A stretch of 64,000 nt of DNA. Source: Epiperipatus broadwayi. Lineage: Eukaryota > Onychophora > Udeonychophora > Euonychophora > Peripatidae. Made by a program: the position numbers and the translations under genes. Below the pieces are notes generated by a model. That model saw only the letters and a program-made list of their open reading frames with translations, did not search any database and was not told the DNA's origin. Positions 10,701-25,800 of the stretch are shown here, piece after piece (the first letter of the stretch is position 1; every line of letters begins with the position of its first letter). Location: contig JAQFVV010000320.1 in the NCBI GenBank assembly GCA_028023455.1, positions 932,001 to 996,000 on the forward strand, read 5' to 3'.

Positions 10701-13700
10701 TTCAAGTAACTGCAATAATATTTATACATTAAAGACCATAAAACAGAAACAGATCGTGATATGTGTAAATGTATCGATATTTACATATATGATTATTAGT
10801 TGTTCTGCCATATTTAGTGCAATGCGTACATAAACCTCTCTATTAACATAAAAAATATATTAAAGTTTTATTTACGGATCCTTAATAAAGCATTTTATAG
10901 AAAACTTAAATATGAAATTTTCATTAAAAAGTTATGCTGTGGAAAGCTATAATTGAACAGGGTGTGAAAGATTTTCAGAGTTGGCTGCACAAATTAAAAG
11001 ATAAAGATTAACATGTAATATGTGTGTGTAATGGTGTTTGTGCGTTTAGTTTGCACAGCCGTAGCAAAATTCTTTTTTAAATTTTTGTTTTTCTATCTTT
11101 ACTCCACCCCCAGCCCCTTTCTGGAATTAGAATGACCGTATTTACTTGCGAATGACTGATAATGATGATGATAGTGATGGTGTAATTCTGCATATCTTAT
11201 TAAGAAATAGTACTATCATGTACTAGTATTGGTTGTTAAAATAATTGATTATTATAATGAGCAAAACTCCTTTACCTTTTTAAAATTATTTTGAAGTAAT
11301 TTTTTTAAGTTTTGTTATTATCGTAGATTTTCTGCACAAATGATCGAATCTGTGGACGTTCCAGTTTCTGTGATTTTCATTACGGCGTGTGCAAACCTAA
11401 AAGAGCCGAAGGAGAACTTTGTCGCAAGGATGGACATTGTCTAAAAAATTTTATTTGTGTATTTGGACGGTGCAATCGGATAATTAGGCATGGTTTAAAA
11501 GGTAAGTCAGAATAAGTTTAAAGAATTTAGTATTCTATTAAAGTTTTTTTATTTTTGAAAATATTTTTTTGTGTGTGTATGAGAGAGAAAGAGAAGATAA
11601 TAGTGAATCATCTCTTCCCCTCCACCACCTCCACCACGAATACCTAATATGATGTTAATGACTTTTATTGTAAAGGTGAGATCTGTCGCTAAATGTTTAA
11701 CTATCACCTTATTGATTTTGATTGACATAAAGTGGACAAATTTCACGTCTATTATTAGCGTTGAGAGATTTATGCTAATGTACACGTGATCGGATATATT
11801 GTTATTAAAAAATTAAAAATTATTTTCTAATTCCAAAGCAATTGTATTTTTATTTAAAATGTCTATATAAAGATAATTATTAAAATATTTATTTACAGTT
11901 TCATATATTCTTTCAGAAAAATGTATAAATAAAAACTTGGCAGATGTTGAAAATCTTACAATGTAAAAATAAGTCTTATAAAAACTTTCTAAAGTTTTAA
12001 TTAAGTAATGTAGAAGAGGGATTTATTTATATACTCAGTACAATATTTTCGTACAACTTTATGCAAAAAATAATATTAATCTTTTGCCGTTTTTAATTTG
12101 ATACCAAAATTCTGAATATTGAATTAAAACAAAAATTATGATAATTGAACTACTATACCACAAGATCACTATCTTGTACTTAAAGTTTTGTAATATGCTT
12201 TTAAACTATCTGTAAAATTACTGGTTGAGAAAAATCTGAGATACCTAATATGTTGAACAGAGAAGTTGCTTTCAATTTTTATTTTTTATTTTTTATGACA
12301 ATGAGCTTTAAAACAGTTTGTAGATTGCTTCTAGAACACCATTGAAATGCAATTACTTATGATTTTAATTAATAACTTGAAGATGTTAAAAAAAAAAAAA
12401 ATCTAGATTTACTGTATGCTGATGACTACATTTATTCTTGCCAATTTAGAGAAAAGAATACAATTTATACAGAATCTTGTTTGGGAATTAAATGAATGGT
12501 TATCAGCTTAAGAAATGTGTAAATATCTCGGGGGGGGGGGGGCATGCAAGGTAGAAAAGCAAGTTTGATTATTGAAATACAAAGCAGACTCTCCTGTTGC
12601 TCCTTTAAGTAACAAGTTAAAAAATAAATATATGGAAATAGGCATTTCATTATAGTGATATAACTATTTAAAATTAATTGTATATATAATTCTGACATTG
12701 ATTCATCAGCATCATACCCATGTATTGCATTTTCATTCTCTTCTTGTTACTCCTAATAAGCATCTCTCCATAATTCTTTGAGTGGTCTGAAGTCGCTGCA
12801 TTGCTCTTCTATTAAATGTCCAAGTCTCAGATCCATAGGTAAGATCTGGTAAAACATATTTATTACAAACATTTCTTTTCAAACACATAGGCATATGTCC
12901 TTTTAATATTAAATTATTTCTATCAAAAGCACTCCAACAAATTTTAATTCTATGATTAATTTTATTCATTATGTTTCCATCTGTAGTAATAATCTGACCA
13001 AGGTATTTGTAGTTGTTAACTTCTTCTAACCCATCATAATCAATCTTTATTTTCATCTGACAAAATCGATTGAACATTATTTTAGTCTTTTTAACATAAT
13101 TCTTGTAATATTTCCTGAAGCTCTGAAACATTATTTTCAAAAAGAACTACATCATCTGTAAAATCTAAATGATTTAAATAATCTCTATTTACTTTTATGC
13201 CTTTAGCTTCCCATTTTAATCCACAAACTACTTCTTGAAGCACTGCTGTAAAAAGTTTTATGAGATGTGGAGTCACCCTGCCTTACACTCCTTCTCAATG
13301 TATGTAATCTAAATGTTGCTATTGAATTTTTATAAATATTCTTTAAAATATGACAAATATCCTGGATCTATACCTTGATGATCCAATGCTTTAATCACTG
13401 AAGAAATGCTTATAGAATCGAATGCTTTTTCATAATCCACGAAGTTAAAACATAATGGAAACTCATGTTCATTAGTTCTTTCTATAACTTCTCTTAATAT
13501 TTGGATATGATCCATTGTACTAAAATTACTTTTAAATCCAGCTTGGTCTTTTGGTTTGTTGGAATCCAATGTTCTCTGTAGACAAGTTGTAATTATCTTG
13601 GTAAAATTTTTTATATTAAAACTGATAAAAGTCTGATAGGTCTGTAATTTCTAATATCTTCTTTATCACCTTTTTAAATATTAATTATTAATTATATAGC

Positions 13701-16700
13701 AGTAAGTTATAGAAAGCCCCACTCCATGGGTTTGTGCTGCCTGAGTGTAAAATTATGTTGGCTTTTATTTGATTTGATTTAATTCTAGGATAAGGTTAAT
13801 TAATGAATCAATCAGTAGATGGTTTTCCACAGCAATTTTATAGCATAAATGTCTGACATTTTTAATTAGACTATAATATTGATTGTATAAGTATGTATAA
13901 TGAAGATACTGATGAAATGGCTCCAAATACAATAAAGTTGTCTATCTCGAAAACAGCTAAAGTACATAATTATAGACTTAGTCTAAGTGATAAAACACTA
14001 TGAACACATAAATAACAACTATAATAAAGTAAAATAATTAATATCAGTAAAATCAAGTATTGATGCATAAATTTTTTTTAAAATTATTAATCTTTTGATT
14101 ATGTATTAAATTTATTTTTTTATTAAGAAGAGTCGTTTGTGTCACCCCTAATGCATGTCACCCCCTGCATTCCGGTACATGACGAGTCTAAGTATGAATT
14201 AACTTTTATGTAACATTATAGATAATGAAAAAAATTTAATTCAAGAATGTTCAGTAATATTCTGGAGATGTGGTTATAATGTATCTCCAGTTGGCATGTT
14301 CTTGGTAGATGAAAAGATATCGAATTTACAATTGGAGGAAAATCCATAATCTTAATTAAAATGGATTAGGCGCATTGGAGATGAAAAGTAACTGATTTTC
14401 TGAAGGAAAAAAAAAGATTAATTTGAGCATAGTTTAGCAAAAAAGATTCCATTTAATTACAAAGGTGATCTCAAAAGCAGACTTAAAATATGCAATGTCG
14501 ATTACCATTATTGGTAGCTGCACTATGAATATGGAATCTTCTATTTCGGGGAATGATTTGAATAGTTAACACAGCACTCACTTTAATATTTGGTTTTTCT
14601 TTAATTCTCAATTTTGTGGAATTATGATGACATGTATTCATTTAGGATTGACTGCTAACAAACCTTTTTTCAAAAACTTAATGTGCATGAATTTAAATAT
14701 TTTAAATCAAATAATTTTAAATAACGCAATATATATATATATATTAAATTACAAATACTAATTTAATTTTCTTTGCGTATTGTAAACTTAGCTTATTTTC
14801 AAGACATCAAAATTTCTTTATCTTCGAAATCTTTCAAGTTTTTTTTTGCGGATATTAATATGGCAAGATGACAAAGTAAGAGAAAAGTAGTCAATAGAAG
14901 CAGCACTTCTTTGTTTCAAGTTGGAAGCTATTCCAAAAAAACTGATGCGGAGATGGGGGGGAAATAAAACTCTTAGGTTTATAACAAAATTACAGTTTGA
15001 AAATATGTAGTAAGTTATCTTTAATTACAGTATAACAAAAATCTTTTTAATGCTTTTTCATATAAATGCTTAATATTTTCATATTCTCATTTTTAAATTC
15101 TTCAGGATGTTGCTTTCTTTTTCTATGTTAAAGTAGGTTAATCTATTCAATTTAATCTATTCAATTTCTTGTTTATATTTTTCTCCTTTAAAATATTTCT
15201 GTTCTATGTCTTTAGTAAGCACATCTCTTCAACTTCATTTAATTTTTAATCAAATTTGTTTTAACTGGCTTTGGTATGATATATAGGGCCTTTCAGAGAA
15301 AATGCGAGGCCCGGGGCAACTAATATTTTAGAGGCCTTTCAAAATTTAAAATAAGAACGTGGGGAGAGAGAAGAAAAGAGTTTTTTTACTTACGGGACCG
15401 AAATCAGGACTTAGGGAGCAGTTAGTTAGAGTCGCAGAAACGACCAAGCAGATCAAATCCAGATAGCACTTGGATCGTCAAATTCGCACCTCATTCCTAA
15501 ACTGGCTTACGTTTCGACTCGTGATATGCCTTCTTGGAAAAGTTTTTCTCGATATTTTTTGGGGGGATTTAACTGTAAAATTAAGGCCGTTCTACAAGCC
15601 GTGACATTGCTTTGCCTTCTCCTATATTTTTTTTATGAAATGAGCTTTAAAACAGTTTGTAGATTGCTTTTAGAACACCATTAAAATACAATTATTTATA
15701 CTTTAATTAAAGAGCCGTAATAACTTGAAGCTTAATTTAAGTTACCTAATTGTCATTTTTGAAATTATGATGAAGTTTTGAATTACAAAAATTCAGACAT
15801 ATAGTATATATATATATACACACTCAGTTTCTGTATTCCTTTTGAATGGGTTTCAAAATTCAAGCTAAAAGAATGTAGTTATGGAGCGTTTAAAATATTT
15901 TATATACAGCATAAGCATTTTGAAGTAAAACTTTAGATGGAAAATTAATTTTTATTTATATATAATAAAGCAAAATATTTTTGATATATCGAAGTTTCTT
16001 TATCTTCGAAATCTTTTATGTCTGAATTTAGATGGTGGCAAAAGCTATCAGTAGTGATTAATTTTTTCAGTGATCTAACACCCGTATCGTTTTATTCTGT
16101 ATTTTCTGAAAAAATGAGATGAAAAACGAAACTATCTTAAATTATTTATTTGCGTGCCTTTATTTGCGTGCAATATTTATTTATATTGTTAAATAACATA
16201 GCGTTTTTTTAGGTAAGTGGAAAAGTAGTTTCCTTCCATCTAATTTACATAATTGTTATGCTTATATTAGATTCACTAATTTACGTTTAATAGATGCTAT
16301 TCGTCTCTCAATTGACTCAATGTATATGCTTTTATGGAAAACGGTGATTCGAATGTCTGAAGAAAAGAGTTAATATCCAATTCTCTTTTATAATAATAAA
16401 TCTTTAACTGAAACACAGGCTTATTATATGTAATATAGGGTATATGAGCACAGACTTTCATATGACCCATCACTCTCCACTCTATCTAATAATACTGATA
16501 CACTCAAGCACATATATGCTAAAAAGATAAATAATCACCAATATCCGTATTTCATGCTAAAACAGCAATTATCAGTTGGTCCCACACGGTTCAGATTGAC
16601 CTTAGGTCAACATGGGTGTGACAGGGGTCTCGGCCTCAGGGTGGCCTTCGAGCATTCCATCATCAGATTTTCAATTGGATGGACGGTTGAAGAGTTGGAG

Positions 16701-19700
16701 TGTGTAGTAGATTGGAGCCTGTCCATTAAAGTATGAAGATTGTCTATCTTAATATATATCTGAGAATTTATAGTATATATGTGTAGAGATGATAATTTGG
16801 ACCAACTGATGATTGCTGGTTTAGCATGAAATACCAATATTGGTGATTATTTATCTTTTCAGCATATATGTGCTTGAGTGTATCAGTGTTATTAGATAGA
16901 GTGGAGAGTGATGGATCATCTGAAAATCTGTGCTCATATACCCTATATTAAATAATAAATCTTTGTCGAATAACTATAAGAAAAATTTAAAAAAAAAGAA
17001 GTAATGATTTTATCACTGAGTAGAAACTATGTTTTCTCTGCTTAAATCTTTATCGTTTTGTTTTTTTATTAATTGAGAATAAAGTAAATTAATTTATGAT
17101 TTAATTTAACATTTGATTTTGCCATTTTAAAATTGAAGTATTTTTTAATCGAAACATGAGAGAAACACACACACCCCTCTTCCCTTAAAAGATTTATATG
17201 TACAACGCTTATTGCAGAGAATTTCGTGAATATTCAAACGTGACATAACTGGAATCACGATCCATTATCTTGAGCTCTAAAGTCCCTCATTCTACCACTG
17301 ACACTAAATCACACAAGGCATATATAAAACTTTACAACTAAAACATTTGACTATATTTACTCTTTTAAATTTTATAAGACAAATTGTATTAAATGGCCAG
17401 TACTTCAAGAATGATCAATCAAAAGAACAAGCTGGATTTAAAAATAGTTTTAATATAGTGGATCATATCCAAGTATTTAGAGAAGTTATAGAAAGAACCC
17501 ATAAATATGAGTTGCCATTATGCTTTGGATTTGTAGATTATGAAATGGCATTTGATTTTATATGCATTTCTTCAATGATTAAAGCATTGGATCATCAAGT
17601 TGTAGACTCAAGATATTGTCATATTCCGAATAATATTTATAAAAATGCAACAGCAACCATTAGATTACATAAAAGATTAACATAGAAAAGGATGTATGAC
17701 AGAGTGACTCCATATCTCCAAAACTTTTTGCAGCAGTTTTGCAAAAAGTATTTTGTGGATTAAAATGGAAAACTAGAGGAATAAAAGTAAATGGAGATTA
17801 TTTAAGTCATCTAGATTTTTCCAATGATGTAGTTTTTTGCAAATAATATCTTCAAGCTTCAGGAAATGTTAGAAGAGTATCTGATGGAAGTAAAAAAGTA
17901 GGACTAAAGATAAACATTAAAAAGAGTGAAGTAATGTTCAATGAGTTTTCTCAAAAGATGAAACTAAAGATTGATAATGATGAGTTAGAAGAAGTTAACT
18001 ATAAATATCTTGGTCAGATTATTACTCCAGATGAAAACATAATGGATGAAATTAATCATAGAATTAAACTTGATTGGATTGCTTTTGGTAGAAATAAACT
18101 TAATATTAAACACAAATATGCCAATGTGTTTCAAATGAAAGTTTTTAATAAATGAGTTTTATTAGTTCTTACTTATGGATCTGAGACTTGGACACTTAAC
18201 AGAAGAGCAAAAAGAAAGTTTTTAATAAATGAGTTTTACCAGTTCTTACTTATGGATCTGAGACTTGGACACTTAACAGAAGAGCAATACAGAAACTTCA
18301 GATCACTCAAAAAAATATGGAGAGATGCATGTTATGAATAATAATGAGATGGAAAATGAAATACATGGGTAAAAAAACAAACAGGTGTTATTGAAATCGT
18401 AGAAATATTTAAAAGGGTGGAGTTGGGCTGACATATTGCTAGAACAGAGTCTAGAGATCTGAGAAGATGAATTGAACTTGGAGAGACTTTCATCCTACAA
18501 TGGATTGATACTGATTGAAAATGATGATGATGACTTCAAGAATCTGTGAATGGAATGATAAAATAGCATACACTTTTGAATAATATGATTTTGAAGAATT
18601 ATTAAATAGAATATTGATTTTTTTTAATATTTGTTTGATTTGACTGAAAATGTATTTTTGTGTATTCAACAAAGGCAGATGAAAGTGATGATAAATCAGG
18701 TGATTCTAATTAAATAGTGAAAAGAATTGCAAATGCTGTTTTAATTATATTTATGTTTTGCAAACACAATGTGTTACATGACAAAAATAATTTGAGATGA
18801 TTACTAATACATTATTAATATATACATGTACAATATATATTATTTTTTACAAACAATTCTGTTAAATTTTAGGAGCTCGTTGCAAGAGTGACAAAGAGTG
18901 CAATGATAATTTATGTTGTGCCCGGCAACATGGTGAATACATATGTAAAGCTTATTTGCCTGAAAACGACAACTGTTATGTTCCAAATGGTGGTTTAGGC
19001 TATTCTTTAAATGAACTTTGTCCCTGCCAAGAAAATTTAATCTGTCGTGCCAATATTTCACAGAATGTAAGGTCAGTAAGATAATTTTATATTTATGTAT
19101 TCTGTTCTAACACTTCTTTAATTGCTTTTATATACTACTGTATTTAAAATAAAATAAAATACATTTAAAATAAATATTGTTCTGTTATATTCTCCATCTT
19201 CTTAAAATTTTTGTTTATTGCTTGATAAATTGATATGAAGAATTCATTAATGTTTATAATATAATTCTAATATTAAGATAGTAAGATAAATTTGTGAATA
19301 GAAGGCACACAATGTTGATTAGGTGCTAAGATTTAGATATAGTAATATATAGCAAGCATATAACACATATGCTTAATGAAAAAACAATACAGTCACTTTA
19401 AAATTTAAAATTTTAATCTTTTCTCATATTTTAAGTATATTGAGAATGTTATGAAACTCAAAATAGTCAGAATCAATGTTAGGGGATTAAATTTCCTTGG
19501 GTGAGCCTATGCCATCAAGAATTGGATAGAAAAGTACTCTCCACATATACTATGCATGTCAGAGGCTAAACTACACATCAATTCTAGTAAAAAAAATAGA
19601 ATAACTAATGGAAAATTTTGGTTTCTTTAAATATTCAATATCCTTCACAGCTTCTATGGGAGTAGCTATTCTGATCAAAAAATTCCCCCTCTCCTTATTC

Positions 19701-22700
19701 CAAATCATGCACATAGACAGTAACATATTAATTGTTAACTTAAAATATGGTGGATTTAAATTCAATATAATATATCTATACCTTCAGCAGTCCCCATCAT
19801 TGATACATAGAGTAATATCCATAATTAATATAGCACTGGTAACAAATCCATCTTCAACAATCCTGCTGGGAGACTTCAATGTAGCATACAATGAATTTAA
19901 TGGAAAATACCTCCACTTATTGAACAGGAAATTAATGTGTGGTGGAGGATTCTTTCCCCCGAGGGCCTTCTCTTTCTACACCATGAAATATACCTCATTA
20001 CTTGACCTATTATACTAATCTCCAGACATACATTTTATGATGGAGGCTGCTGTTATGCCTGTTATCTTCTCAGACAATCTAGCCCTAGTAGTTGAAATCA
20101 ATGCAGATGTGAGGTTATTGGTAGAAAAGAGCTATGATAAAACTATAAGAATGCTTGTTAAGTCCTCTACACTGGAATTGATAATCTCGGAAGCTTATAT
20201 TTACTTCCAAAAAATTAATATCATGGCAGACCCCCCAATTGAATCCTGGTTCTCATTCCTGGGAATACTACAATCATTAATAAAGCATCACACATGTAAG
20301 GCAAGAGGATCTACAGGAATACTAAAGAATTTGGATGAGATTGATGATAGGCTAGGGAGGCTCCCATATGATAGCCACAATGTCAATGCAATAGTGGAAC
20401 AAAAAGGACTGTATAGAAGGACATTATCAGAATACATCACAGTAAAAAGGACAGTTTTTCTATCCAGCCAACCCTGCTGAACAAAAAGTTGTATAAGGTA
20501 GGCGCTGGGGGCAAGAAAAAACAGACTGACACCATCATCACTGTTGGCAAAGGGAGAATACTATACAGGACCAATTATGCTTCAGAAGATATATAAATAC
20601 TTCAAAATTAAAATGCAATATGAGGGCAAAGAAGAAGAATAGAAATAGGAAGAATACAAAGAAAGGGGAGAACATGGGATAACACTAAAAATTATATTAG
20701 AAAAGTTGAGATCTCTTCGAGAGAGAATTCATCCAGGACCTCATGGGATTTCCCGATTCCTGCTCCTGCACCTAAGCATTTTTTCAGTTCCAATAATTCC
20801 AAGGGATGATTGACCAATTGGCAGGGAGGCATCATAACATTGAAGGGTTGTACCCCATATCATTAGTCCCCCTTTTAAAAAACAAATTATCCCCTCAGAG
20901 CTTTCTAACTTGGGACCTATATCAATGAGACTACTAATGATAAAAATAATAGAATCAATAATTAAAAATAAAATTCAAGACAAAATTCTCACAGATATAT
21001 CTCAATCACAGTTTGCAAAAAAGAGTACATCAACCACTGACACCATATGCCAATTTAAATTTAATAAAAGATCATGTAAGGGGATGAAGGAAATCTTGCC
21101 CTATCATGGTCCAACTGGATATTTCAGCAGCATTCAACTTGGTCCAGCCAGAAATCCTGTTGGGATATATTGAAAAAATATTCTGTATCAGATGTGTTTA
21201 CCCAAATTATAGACAATTTATTGTGCAATAGGAGATATTTGTAACCTTGGATGGGAGGGTAGAATCACAATACTCAATTTCCTAGGGACCTCCTCTAAGT
21301 GTGTTATATTTCATAGCATATATAAATCCACTGCTCATAGAAATAGAAGGAAATTTACCAGGGACCTTTACACCCACAATAAATAAGGAAATTAACCACG
21401 TCATACATGGATGATATAGTGGTATTCCTATCATCAAAGAGATACATAGCAAAACTGAAAAAATACTGGAGCAGTACACAAAGGATTTTGGGCAAGAATT
21501 TAACTTGAACAAATCTGCAGCATGGAAAATGATCTCGGGCAAAAAAATACCTTTAAAATTTATGGCGGGTCCACAGAAGTTCCTAGGATTTCCAATTGCA
21601 AAATCTCCATAAGCAATGAAAAGGGACTATACTAGCTGCCACCCAAAAGATAACTAATGCTCTCTAAAGTGTATCTATCAGTCCATGGGAAGGTCTCACT
21701 ACTAAATATGTTAATATTTCTCAGAATAAACTATTACCTACCTGGGATAAGCCTTACCAGAGGATTTGAGAAAAATATTAATTCCCTTTGCTTGAAGCTA
21801 CTATGGGGGGGGGGGGGGAAGTACCGGCTATCAGCATAAGGAAAATGCAGAAGCCAAAAAATCTAAATGGGAATGTCCTTACATCTAATTTCAACATACT
21901 GTTTTTAAAAAGCATTTAACTCTCTATATAAATTCTGCCCAAAATATGAGGAGTTCATAACCCCAGTAATCCCCTCTGATCACCCCCTCCAAACAAAGGT
22001 ACATGGTTAACTGCAGTGCTGGAGCACATATAAAAATATATACAGCCCTCAGCTCTAGCATTTGCTAACAAGATCTCATATTGGGAGGTGTACAACTTGA
22101 CCAATGGGGAGATAGGGCTCACTCCTGGTGCACTGGAGATAACCAATAAAGAAATAATATCAAGATGCAGGTATTGAAATGTAGAAGCTAAATACTTGGA
22201 CTTCATAGTCAAAATGAACTTAGAGGCACTCCTACAAATGCTTTTCTAGTATTCAAGAGAGAGTTCACTAAGATTGACCCCATATGCCAAATTTGCAAAA
22301 AGGAAGAAGAGACCATAGAGCACATACTTTATGTATGTCAAGGACTGAGTATCCAGAGAAAAGTAATAAATGATTAAATGAAAACAAATAAATACATCAT
22401 TACATCCCTCAAGAACTGCATTAAAAAGGGAATATACCCACTTATAAGAATCTCAACATTCCTGGCCTTCTCCATTTGGAAAATTAGATGTAAACTAATT
22501 CTTGGACAATCACAAAATAACACTAAACAACTACTAATAAACATTTATTAAGGAAATCAAAAAGAGGGACAAATCAACAGCACCAATGGAAATATTTAAG
22601 GACACATGGGAATTATTTGATTTATCAGATACCAGTTAACCTGTTTTGGAATATCATCTCAGATTGACAGAAGATATAGATATAAGAACTAATAATATAG

Positions 22701-22819
22701 ATATCAGATCTCACATTGTAAACATTTATAACCACTGAGTAAAATGTAAAACCTTAGAATAATAAAAGTAATCTTTTAATAATAAAAAAAAAACTATAAA
22801 TGATAGATGGTCTACTAAA

Positions 22820-22850
<31 letters not shown>

Positions 22851-25800
22851 TATACAAATTCTGCAGCTTGCACCTTCTAAATTTTAAAGTTTAAATTCCA
22901 AGTAAATGCGAAAAATGTTTTTCATATATGGCTAAGCTTTTAAGTAAACAATAACTCAAGCAATGCAAATAGTAGGGATGAATCTAATCCAATCAAGATA
23001 TTACTATATCTCCTATGGATAAACTTTCTGTTTACTTGTCCTCATAGTTTCCAAAATTTCTGAGTCACTAAATATTTAATATTTTGCAGCATATGATAAG
23101 TTGTTCCATTTTTTCACCTATTGATAGTTTATTTTCTGTAATGTGGGTGGTGTCACTGTATAAATGTAAGCAATAAGTTGTTACATCATTTGTTAATATA
23201 TTTTTAGTGAAGCGTTATGTATATTTGGATTTACACGGAGGCTAATCTTCATATAGTAGCACCACTCAGTGCAAGCTACAGCAATCAATGAATGCAGGAA
23301 GGTTTGTGCATAAAATTCCTATCTAGTGCCTACTCATCCAATATCCCTAGATTAGCTTATAGCTTTTGTTAGTGAGAAACCTTGGATCTGAGATCACTGC
23401 ATCTAGACATTAGGATCTAATGCAATCCTCCAGCAGCCATCTTTTATCTTATTAACTAACTATAAAGCTTTGAGTCCAAAATGAAAACATGTTTTTAATT
23501 CAAACTCAACTAGAGGCTAAACAAAAATTGAATTATAAGTTGATAGAAATGTCTTTTCTTTAATATTTTTTTTATGAAGTGTTTTTGTGGACAAACTTTG
23601 TCTTGCAACGGACTGCATTTTCTTTTAATTTTTTTATTATTTTCATTAAAGATTTCTCAAATTGATTATTTTTTTATTTTATGATAATGTGATGTACAAT
23701 GGCTTCCCCTGATGTAAAAATACTTGTGAAATGAAATTTCTGTGCATATATTATATGGCTAAAAACAGCCAAATTAAACATCTTCACCTTCAAAAAGCAT
23801 TATATAACACAGTAAACTCATCTATTTCTTATTCCATATTATCCAATTATTTTTGAAGCCTTGATTCCTTGCTTCCTCCTACCACATTTTAATAAAAGCT
23901 ATTTCATTAAATCTGCTATCCTATACTTATATCCCCTTACTTTCATTATACAAATCTAAAAAAAAATCTATCTCTTTCATGCCCCATATAATTTATTCTA
24001 ATTTTCTTTCACCATTTATACTTCAAAAATTAATGTTCATTCAATTCAATCTCTCATCTCCACATAAAACCATTATTCCACTTTTGTCCTTTCTCCAAAT
24101 AACAATAAACTCATTTTAGTGTTATACATTATTTCATATTTTATACAATTCCAAACTATTTTCTTTTTTTATTCATAGTAATTTTCCATAACTCTACTTC
24201 TTTTTCTCTATCTAACTTATTTATGTATCTTTTATGTATTGTAATATATTCTTAGTACATTTATCCTATTTCTTTTAAAAATTAAAAATTGGTGCTATAT
24301 AAATCCATATATCAACAGAATATAAAACTTCATAACATGTAATATTAAAAGTTTTTATACTTCATTTTTAATATAAAAAATATGAATTATATTTAATAAA
24401 TTTTAAATAATTACATTTAAAATGCCTGTGTGTGTGCGGGAGGGGAAAGGATATTTTGTTCACTGACTTTTTATTTGTTTATATCTATGTTAATACTTAT
24501 TACCTCTGGGAAATTTCTACATTCTATTGATGTGTAATTTTATCTAGGTGTATAATTCTTCAGAATTCTAGTAATAACTTAAATGTAAAAATGTTAAATT
24601 AATGCTCTAAAATAAATTAAAATATATAATGAATTGAATAGAAATTATGCTCCTCCTATTATTGTAATGTTGAAAAAGGTGTTTGACTTCCTAAACAATA
24701 ATTATTATAAGTTAGAGAAATTAATAACAACTCTGAGTGATAAACCACTAAACATCACATGATCATCATTTCTTATGCTTGCTCATAACTGTTATTAAAA
24801 CAGGCAAAACTCTCCATACAGTAGTGCCACTCAATGCAAACCAGAGTAAGCATGAATGCCAGCAGGCTTGTGCATAAAATCTCTATCTGGTGGCTATTCA
24901 TCCAATATTCCCAGACTAGTTTTTAGCACTGAGTGGCACTACTGTATGGAGAGTTTGCCTGTTTTAATAAGTTATGAGCAAGCCTAAGAAATGGTGATCA
25001 TGTGATGTTTATTGGTTCAACACCAATCCTGGTTAATAGGATAGTGGTGGCTATGGTTATTAAAGAACCAAAGACACCAAAATGTATGGGTACCTAACGG
25101 CATTCAGACCTATATGACTATATAAGCTAATGAGTTTGGATTGAAAATATTATTGTGTTTTCAATTTTAGACTCATAGTTTTGAAGTTAAGTATCGATAA
25201 AATGTGGCTGTTGGAGGGTTGCATTAGATCCTAAGATCTAGGTGCAGTGCTCTCAGATCCAAGGCTCCTCACTGATGAAAGCCACAAGCTAGAATCTAGA
25301 CTGGGGATAATGGATGAGTAGGCACTACATAGGAATTTTATTCACAATCCTTTTGGCATCCATTGATTATTCTGGCTTGCACTGAGTGGCACTTACTGTA
25401 TGGAGAGTTTTGCCTGTTTTTAACTCTTGATGTAATGCAGTTGCTGAGATTGGTTGATCTCAAGAGTAAAAGATTATTCATGGGATAATCATTAAATGAG
25501 AGGAGGGGGACTCAGTCAATTGAACAGAATTGTTGTATTTAAATACCTCTTGGTCACACCAAATGTCATTACAATTTCCTAAATTAACTGATATATATAC
25601 ATATTTTTTTAAATAAATACCGATATCAACTTTAAGCTTTTTCAGTTCATTAAATTGCTTGCAACATGAGGTATATAATGTCTTAAATTTGTGGTGGGAA
25701 GCTGTCTGATATAAAATAATAAAAGCTGATATGTGTGAGCCTGTATAAATCTGTATTAAATTTATTTAATTTGGATTTATTATTTCAATTAATCTTATTT

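Noticed and set aside
16554-16837. Overlapping plus and minus frames of 60 and 76 codons
   Set aside because: They lie in the inverted arms of foldback element B, and no domain is visible.
18840-19061. 73-codon minus-strand frame
   Set aside because: It is the antisense shadow of DKK3-like exon 3, whose frame, splice sites and cysteine pattern are far better supported.
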